Part shown: positions 58,439-64,000 of the stretch, in pieces
Layout: each line of letters begins with the position of its first letter
How positions within the stretch are numbered: the stretch's first letter is position 1
Origin: Liolophura sinensis
Taxonomy: Eukaryota; Mollusca; Polyplacophora; Chitonida; Chitonidae
DNA: 64,000 nt
Assembly (NCBI RefSeq): GCF_032854445.1
Contig: NC_088303.1
Coordinates: 19,415,501 to 19,479,500, forward strand
Direction: 5' to 3'
Notes under the pieces: model-generated
Told to the model about the DNA's origin: nothing
Databases searched by the model: none
The model's input: only the letters and a program-made list of their open reading frames with translations
Translations under genes and position numbers: made by a program

Positions 58439-58546
58439 AGCATAAAGATTCTTATGAACCTTGTTGTTAGCTTGACCAGATCAGCTACAGACTCTGATCT
58501 GGCTGGTCATTATGAGAGTGTGTGGGTTGATATGAAAGCTGGATGG
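58439..58546 (+). CDS. candidate 36-codon exon, unknown protein
   Basis: Acceptor TTTTTCGATCAACACCCCTG then ACCAG at 58438 and donor GGATGG|GTGAGT at 58546/58547. The 108 bases are open in phase 0 at both ends and include SLTRSATDSDLAGHYESVWV. Codon choice is mixed and not T-rich. The acceptor is only moderate. No family is recognised. Confidence 0.3.
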
Positions 58547-59180
58547 GTGAGTGTGTGGAGAATGGAGGGGGAAGGGGAAGGGGGGGGGGGGGTCCACCAC
58601 GTGCTGAAAATAATTATAGTTATTCTCCTGCTGTGGTAACTGAGTGCATCGGGCTACATGTGTACGATGACATCCTGAGGCATTGAATCGTCACCATTCC
58701 CCAACCCATGATAAGCATCTCTTGCAAAGCTCTTAATGGATCATCTCACAGATTTTTTATATAAGGATTTTGGTAATATTTAACTCATCAATATGTGCTT
58801 CAAAGCTTTCCAAGCTTGTTACTTGTGTGACATTTCAGGAGTGACTACCTGCGGAGGAATTTGTTCTTCTGGAGTGGGACCTTCCTCAGACTAGCCGCCT
58901 AATAAAACCCTGGGATATACCCTATATACTGTACTTACAGCATTGATTGTTTTCCTGGCGATAGACGTCATCACCAACAACAAATTAGCATATCGGCCAG
59001 AGTTACTAACAAACTCCAAACAGCGCAGAGAATTACAGAGGTTTTATTTCTGCCACCCAACAAAACTAAACCAAATCAAAACAAACCCTGTGACACATAT
59101 ATATGTAACAATTTAATAGTGTAAAATGTTCTCAAAAGTTTACCTTTTTGTGCCACTTTTTTTGTTAATGGCCTTTATAG

Positions 59181-59379
59181 TGCACCAATGGAAAAATCTA
59201 TGTGTAATGGAATGATAGAAGGATGTTGGGTTTGCTTGTGGTGGCCTAGTCAGGTCCTCCGCCAGACAGCTTTAACAAATATGATGATGTATATGTGGCA
59301 GGGAATTATCCCATATGCAAAGAAAGGCTGTCATGAGAATGACCCTGCAAAGGAAGTAAATTTCATGAGTCTAGAACAG
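59181..59379 (+). CDS. candidate 199-base exon, unknown protein
   Basis: A strong acceptor (CACTTTTTTTGTTAATGGCC then TTTATAG at 59180). After one base the frame is open for 66 codons to GAACAG|GTATAT at 59379/59380. Segments include MIEGCWVCLWWPSQVLRQTA and IIPYAKKGCHENDPAKEVNF, with Cys and Trp rich in the first half and charged in the second. It is the longest splice-bounded open segment found. Phases are 2 in, 0 out. No domain is recognised. An internal CAG|GTCCTC is a possible alternative donor. Confidence 0.4.
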
Positions 59380-59663
59380 GTATATAAATCATAAATAAAT
59401 ATTGGGCAACCTAGTACCTAATATGTGTATAAATGAAAGATAAAAAGCTGAGTACACATGTGCAAAAAATGACAGAATTAGATAAAAAGCTGATAGAAGT
59501 AAATTAGTGCAAAAATGACAATGAGATAAAAAGATGTGAAAGATAAAAAGCTGACAGAAGTAAATATGTACAAAAAATGACAAAACAAAATGGAAAGATG
59601 TGAAATAAAATTAACTAAAAACCAGGGAACAAATTTAGTTTGTAATTTTGCTTTAGGACCGTA

Positions 59664-61099
59664 CAGGGTGCGCACGGTCCTTGAAACTCCTTGAAAGTGC
59701 TTGAAAAATATAATTTCATTTTCAAGTATTTGAAAGTCCTTAAAAAAGTCAAATACTCCTGGAAACTCCTTGAAAATCTGAGTTTGTCCTGAACTTAAAT
59801 ATTGTCTGCTGACCGAGTCTGTATATCGGGAGCTCGCTGATAATTCTCCTATAATCATGGCTTCCACTGGCACTCGCCACTGTTAAAAAATTTGAAAAAA
59901 TGCAAATGTTTTGGCGACAAATTTATTTACTTAAGAAAAAATACAAACGTTGTAGAAAATCTACCATGAGAGTTTTCTGGGGTTTTTAGCAAATTTTCGC
60001 AATTTTACTAATGAAAATAATCCACTTACTTTCATTTCAAAAGGCCTCATCTCGGCAAAACAACAACAACACAGTTGTACGGCGATTACTTGACAGAAAT
60101 CTTCAAAGGGGGTTCAGCATTGTTGCAAGCTGTCTTACATTAAATAACGCTTGAAATCATTTTTGTTAAATAACGAATGAGAATCACAGCATTTTGAGGG
60201 ATGCCTTTCATCGCCAATTGTAAAAAAAAAAAAAAAAAAAATATTATGTAGGGAAATAAATCAAGGTAGAGTTACTCCTGTAAATGAAGTTGCCTCCCAT
60301 GAAAAATTTAAACTTTTCCACTGAATAAACTATTTTTTGGGGATCCATAGTAATTTAAATGTTTCAGAATAGGCCTATGTGCCGCTACAAAATGTGCACG
60401 CCGTCTGGTTTTCTCCTGTCAGACTGTGTTACTCCAATGTACTGATCATAATGTTGTAAACTGAATTTACAAATAATTTCGTAACAAAAATTTTCTGATT
60501 GAGGAAATTACGTTTTACTATGATCCTACCGATATGTTGAAAAAAGGATTGATTTTTTTTCTCAAAAAACAAAAACATGCTGCCAAGCATTGGTCCATTA
60601 TTTTGAGGGCAATTGTTCAATATGTAACGTTTGATAAACTCCAGATATAGCAAGAAGAGACTAAACTGATTCTAGCAGCTACACCAAGGCAGATAAAAAC
60701 GAATTACAGTAGGAGACCTACAAGAGTCATTGCCATTAAGGAAGTATGGCTAAAGAAAAATAGTATTTACTACAAAATGTGATGAGTGGCTAAAGTGACT
60801 GGCTAAAAAAATTACTGACCCAGAGGAAGCCTTGCATAATGATATATGGCGTTCATTTTTTTAACTGAGCCAAGTCCGGGTCAAAGAATGTGTCGCATTA
60901 CAGAGGTGAAGGGCAGATATTTCTTGCAAAAGCAAGCGTACTATTCAATATACATGCATGCAAATTATAGCATCTATAATTCAGACTTACAATATAGTTT
61001 ATAATTTGCACCATGGTATGTTTAAAGTAGCCTTGAAAATGACAAAAAACTCCTGGAAAACTCCTTGAATTGCATTTTCATATCCCTGTACAAACCCAG
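59664..61099. mobile_element. probable non-autonomous DNA transposon with CAGGG-type ends
   Basis: The left end is CAGGGTGCGCACGGTCCTTG. The right end, reverse-complemented, is CTGGGTTTGTACAGGGATAT. Both are followed inward by CTTGAAA-rich subterminal sequence. The segment ACTCCTGGAAACTCCTTGAA near 59756 recurs as ACTCCTGGAAAACTCCTTGA near 61050 in direct orientation. From memory, CAGGGTTCGTAC ends with runs of CCTTGAAA occur in animal DNA transposons (possibly hAT). No 8-base target duplication is readable. The interior (an A run at 60222-60241) has no transposase. The minus-strand open frame at 59478-59873 is its left end read through. Confidence 0.5.
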
Positions 61100-61834
61100 C
61101 ACTAAATATGAGAGGACAAAAAGTAATTTTTGATCATGATATTTTTTTGGGTTGTTTTTTTTAACTTTGAATGCCACAGGTTAAATTTTTTTACATCTGT
61201 GTTAACATAACATCTGTTCAGTTTTCCCAGATTTCAACTAATAGGTTCAAAAATAGGCATTCATCACCATTTCAAATTTTGACTTATTAAAGGAAAAACT
61301 AGCTTTGTGGAATCCGCCTGTGGTCATTTAGTGCGCATAGAAAATTACCTTCAGAAACCCTCATCACAGAAAGTTCTCAGAGTGTAATGACTTTGACTGA
61401 AATTGATTATTTTCTGATAGAATTACCCAAGTGCCTCTGGTGACAGTTGTGATGGCTACTCTTACAGCAGACAGCTTTTCTGTGACCAGATGAAATACAG
61501 ATCTACTCAGAATAGCCAGGTTCTAAATGTGTGTCCACTAAAAATTTTTCTTTTCTTTAATTTTATGCATATGTTTGAAAAAATTCAAGGTTTGACCTTT
61601 GCCATGGAACATGCATTTAACAAAAACTTTCAGTTTTTGGTTCCAAGCAACATATAAACAGGCAATGAAAACAAAGTTTGAGCAGAAGTGCAACAATTTG
61701 GTTTGAACCTGTCGCAGCCATATCCTGTTTTAGGCCAACATCAATATTAAAATACACCAATCAGAAAAGTAGCATATATTGGTAGTGAAGACAACTTTTT
61801 TTTCTTTCTAATGGGAAAGATAGGAATACCAGAA
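61100..61834. other. AT-rich DNA, nothing recognised
   Basis: No gene or repeat was seen. Confidence 0.4.
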
Positions 61835-62000
61835 TTCCTCAGCCTTTTTGCATATGAAAGATCAATTTTCAATGCAATTTATGCACATGTTTAATTTGGT
61901 TTGAAGACAAAACTACATTGGTTAGATTGGATAATTTCAGGGCCTCACAAATAATGTAATTTTATCAGCCAATACGAAATAATGCTATCTGCAGCAAACA
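61835..62000 (+). repeat. dispersed repeat B, copy 2
   Basis: TTTTTGCATATGAAAGATCA, CAATTTATGCACATGTTTAA, CATTGGTTAGATTG and TTTCAGGGCCTCA match 17570-17720. Confidence 0.8.
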
Positions 62001-62484
62001 AACATGCAGAAAGGTTGCAGAATTACAGTAGTAGGAAATTAACACAGAGAAAAAATCTGTCAAAATCCTTATCACTTTAGAGAGAGGCATTTTTTTGCAG
62101 GGTCTGTCTGGTCATGCCTTGGCAGTTATCATTTGTTACACATATCCGTGTATATTTTCAATATATCAGTCAGTTAGTTATGTACTGCTGGAGGCTGTAC
62201 TTTGCGGAGTTTAAATTAAAGTCTTGATCAGGCTTCAGTACCAAGATTTATTGCTCTCATTTGGGCAAATATGTCTGGTTTTGTCAGTGCTTACCTGGTG
62301 TGAGCTCAAGGTGATTCTTATTCTGTTGGGATTTCCTCGCGATTATTGATCCTAAATGGGAGACTGCTAGCAGGTGTCATGTCATCGTTGTAGACACAAT
62401 CACAGTTTTATGTATCTTCATTCATGTGTACACGTATTTATCCTTATCGTCATGTATGTATCCGAAATGTGTCCATTTACAGTG

Positions 62485-62710
62485 TACATGCATGTATCCA
62501 TATGAACATGCATGTATCCGTATGAACATGTATGTATCCGTATGAGCATGCATGTATCCACATGAGCATGCATGTATCTGTATGAACATACATGTATCTG
62601 TATGAACATGTATGTATCCGTATGAGCATGCATGTATCCACATGAGCATGCATGTATCCGTATGAACATGCATGTGTCCGTATTAACATGTATACAGTTT
62701 CTGTATGTAC
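62485..62710. repeat. 20-bp minisatellite with 80-base higher-order period
   Basis: Units of the type CATGCATGTATCCGTATGAA occur about 11 times. The block CATGTATGTATCCGTATGAG plus the next units occurs at 62527 and again at 62607, 80 bases apart. The His/Met/Cys-rich minus-strand open frames here (up to 106 codons) arise from the 20-base period cycling through frames. Confidence 0.95.
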
Positions 62711-62894
62711 ATGAATGTATATGTGTATGTATGTACATGCATGTGGTTTCTATTCAAAGAATGTTAAAAGCTTTTCGGTAAAAGTTGATCTGCGCAAATC
62801 CAGGTAAATTGGAAATTGAGGATAAAATTTGATTCGATATGATGAATTGCTTTGCCAAAAGTTTCACATATATGTAGCTTCTTTAAGGTTTAAT

Positions 62895-62953
62895 TGTCAT
62901 CATATGACTGAAAAATTGTTGAGTACGACGTTAAACCCCAAGCACTGACTCAC
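62895..62953 (+). mobile_element. 59-base SINE family 2 fragment with exact target duplication
   Basis: Only the last part of the SINE is present (CATATGACTGAAAAATTGTT, GACGTTAAACCCCAAGCACT). It is framed by the 15-mer TCTTTAAGGTTTAAT at 62880-62894 and 62954-62968. It is an extreme 5' truncation. Confidence 0.93.
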
Positions 62954-62968
62954 TCTTTAAGGTTTAAT

Positions 62969-63423
62969 GTGGTTGAATGAATGAATTTTGTGAGAAATTT
63001 TGTCAAAAACTGGCATGTAAAGTTAAATTTTGACCTTGGCATCTTCATAATTTGCCTTAGAGGTCATTTGAGCAGTTTCATTTATGCATGGAATGTTTTC
63101 TAACATATCTAGGCTGTGTTTAGATCCAGATTATGGCAGAGGTTCTACCCTCCAAGGATAACAGTGAGCCTGAAGGTGTCATTGTGTACATTTATAACAC
63201 CTTGGGTTTGGGAGTGATCATTGGTTTCCCATGGCTATAATAATCATCAGCAGTATTTATTTTTAATCTCTGATCATTTTTCTTTTCTCTGTAATGTTTT
63301 TTTTTTTGTAGGGGATGAGGTGTGGTTCTGTTTCCTGGCAGGCCACTGAAATCTTGTCAGTTAATTAAACACTTGTAAGGATATGACTTTTTTATCATTA
63401 TGACTTACTTTTTTTTTCTCTAG
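62969..63423. other. AT-rich DNA, nothing recognised
   Basis: A T run then GTAG at about 63312 is acceptor-like, but the frame behind it closes after 18 codons. Confidence 0.35.
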
Positions 63424-63559
63424 TATTGATATTGGTTTGATTTTTCACATTGGCTTCTGCTTTCTTTTCAACATTCCACTTCCTTTTTGTGATTGTCCAT
63501 TAACACTCATGGATTGTGCCAACATCTCTCGATACCTTGTATACCATCACTGCCGGCAG
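63424..63559 (+). CDS. candidate exon, unknown protein
   Basis: Acceptor TTACTTTTTTTTTCTCTAG at 63423 and donor GGCAG|GTATAA at 63559/63560 bound 136 bases, open in one frame after the first base for 45 codons. It starts hydrophobic (IDIGLIFHIGFCFLFNIPL) and ends LMDCANISRYLVYHHCRQ. Part of the hydrophobicity is explained by T-richness. Both splice sites are good. Phases are 2 in, 0 out. Confidence 0.3.
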
Positions 63560-64000
63560 GTATAACTTTACCCCCTACATTGGAACACATTATTTTTTTT
63601 TTTTTTGGCCATGCCTTTATAGCCTAAGTTATTTCAGATCATGCTGTAAACAGATAACTTGTAAATGGGAAAGCATCTACCTATGTTAAAATGTGTATGT
63701 ATGTGATAACTTTTGTGTGAATTAAGGCGTAATCAGTATGTCGCACTGACCTCGTAAATTTGCATTATAATCATGATAGGTTACCTGTCAGACTTATTTT
63801 GTTGTTTAGAGTCATAAATCATACAGATATTTAAACAAAAATCTGTATCACCTGTAACGAAGAATAAAGAAAGATGTTCAGTTTTCTGTGCAAATACTGT
63901 CCGATTTTGATACAATTTTGGGTACAGATTCACTTTATGGAACGCCAGGCCTAATTCAAAAAAAAAAGAAAAAAAGAGAGGATGTTCCTTTAAAATTTGA

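Noticed and set aside
62418-62738. 106-codon His/Met/Cys-rich minus-strand open frame
   Set aside because: By-product of the 20-base array cycling through frames.
1-64000. CRISPR array, operon or bacterial mobile system
   Set aside because: The tandem arrays have no spacers, and the gene structure, SINEs and splice signals are those of an animal nuclear genome.

Overview
The window looks like non-coding DNA, mostly introns and intergenic sequence, from a metazoan nuclear genome, most likely a mollusc. It is AT-rich, has no long single-exon genes or bacterial-type operons, and is full of tRNA-derived SINEs, minisatellites, microsatellites and decayed DNA transposons. The molluscan placement rests on the SINE families (from memory: a tRNA head, a conserved central domain and an ATAAA-type tail, as in bivalves and gastropods). 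It has not been checked by database search.

Layout. 1-1245 is a 97-bp satellite that runs off the left edge. 3.1-14 kb holds a fold-back element, several SINEs and otherwise unremarkable AT-rich DNA. 19.0-19.3 kb is a small CpG- and motif-rich island (CCAAT, two CACGTG boxes, TTCCGGAA) directly before an ATG. 23.8-26.6 kb is a large 39-bp minisatellite whose long open frames are repeat artefacts. 28.1-28.3 kb is a compound microsatellite. 32-44 kb has the densest set of exon-like segments. 43.4-45.3 kb holds a SINE split by a MITE and a frameshifted pogo/Tigger-type transposase. 55.4-58.2 kb has two more minisatellites (32 bp and 37 bp). 59.6-61.1 kb is a probable non-autonomous DNA transposon, and 62.5-62.7 kb is a 20-bp array.

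Genes. No exon is certain from sequence alone. The best hypothesis is one plus-strand gene starting at the 19.25 kb promoter, with small exons at 19247-19295, 27488-27552, 32561-32641, 39025-39118, 40020-40063, and less surely 40410-40428 and 43241-43392. Each internal segment has a 3' splice site before it (weak polypyrimidine tract at 40020) and a GT donor after it. The phases join without a frame break, and the sum is 504 nt (167 codons plus stop). The product would be a small protein with two or three hydrophobic segments; I do not recognise it. Other exon-like segments (7824-7949, 34820-34850, 36504-36607, 42639-42696, 51565-51702, 58439-58546, 59181-59379, 63424-63559) do not join that chain and may belong to other transcripts or be chance.

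Two SINE families dominate the mobile fraction. Six copies have target-site duplications readable by eye, which fixes their boundaries exactly. Nearly all copies of the first family lie on the minus strand.
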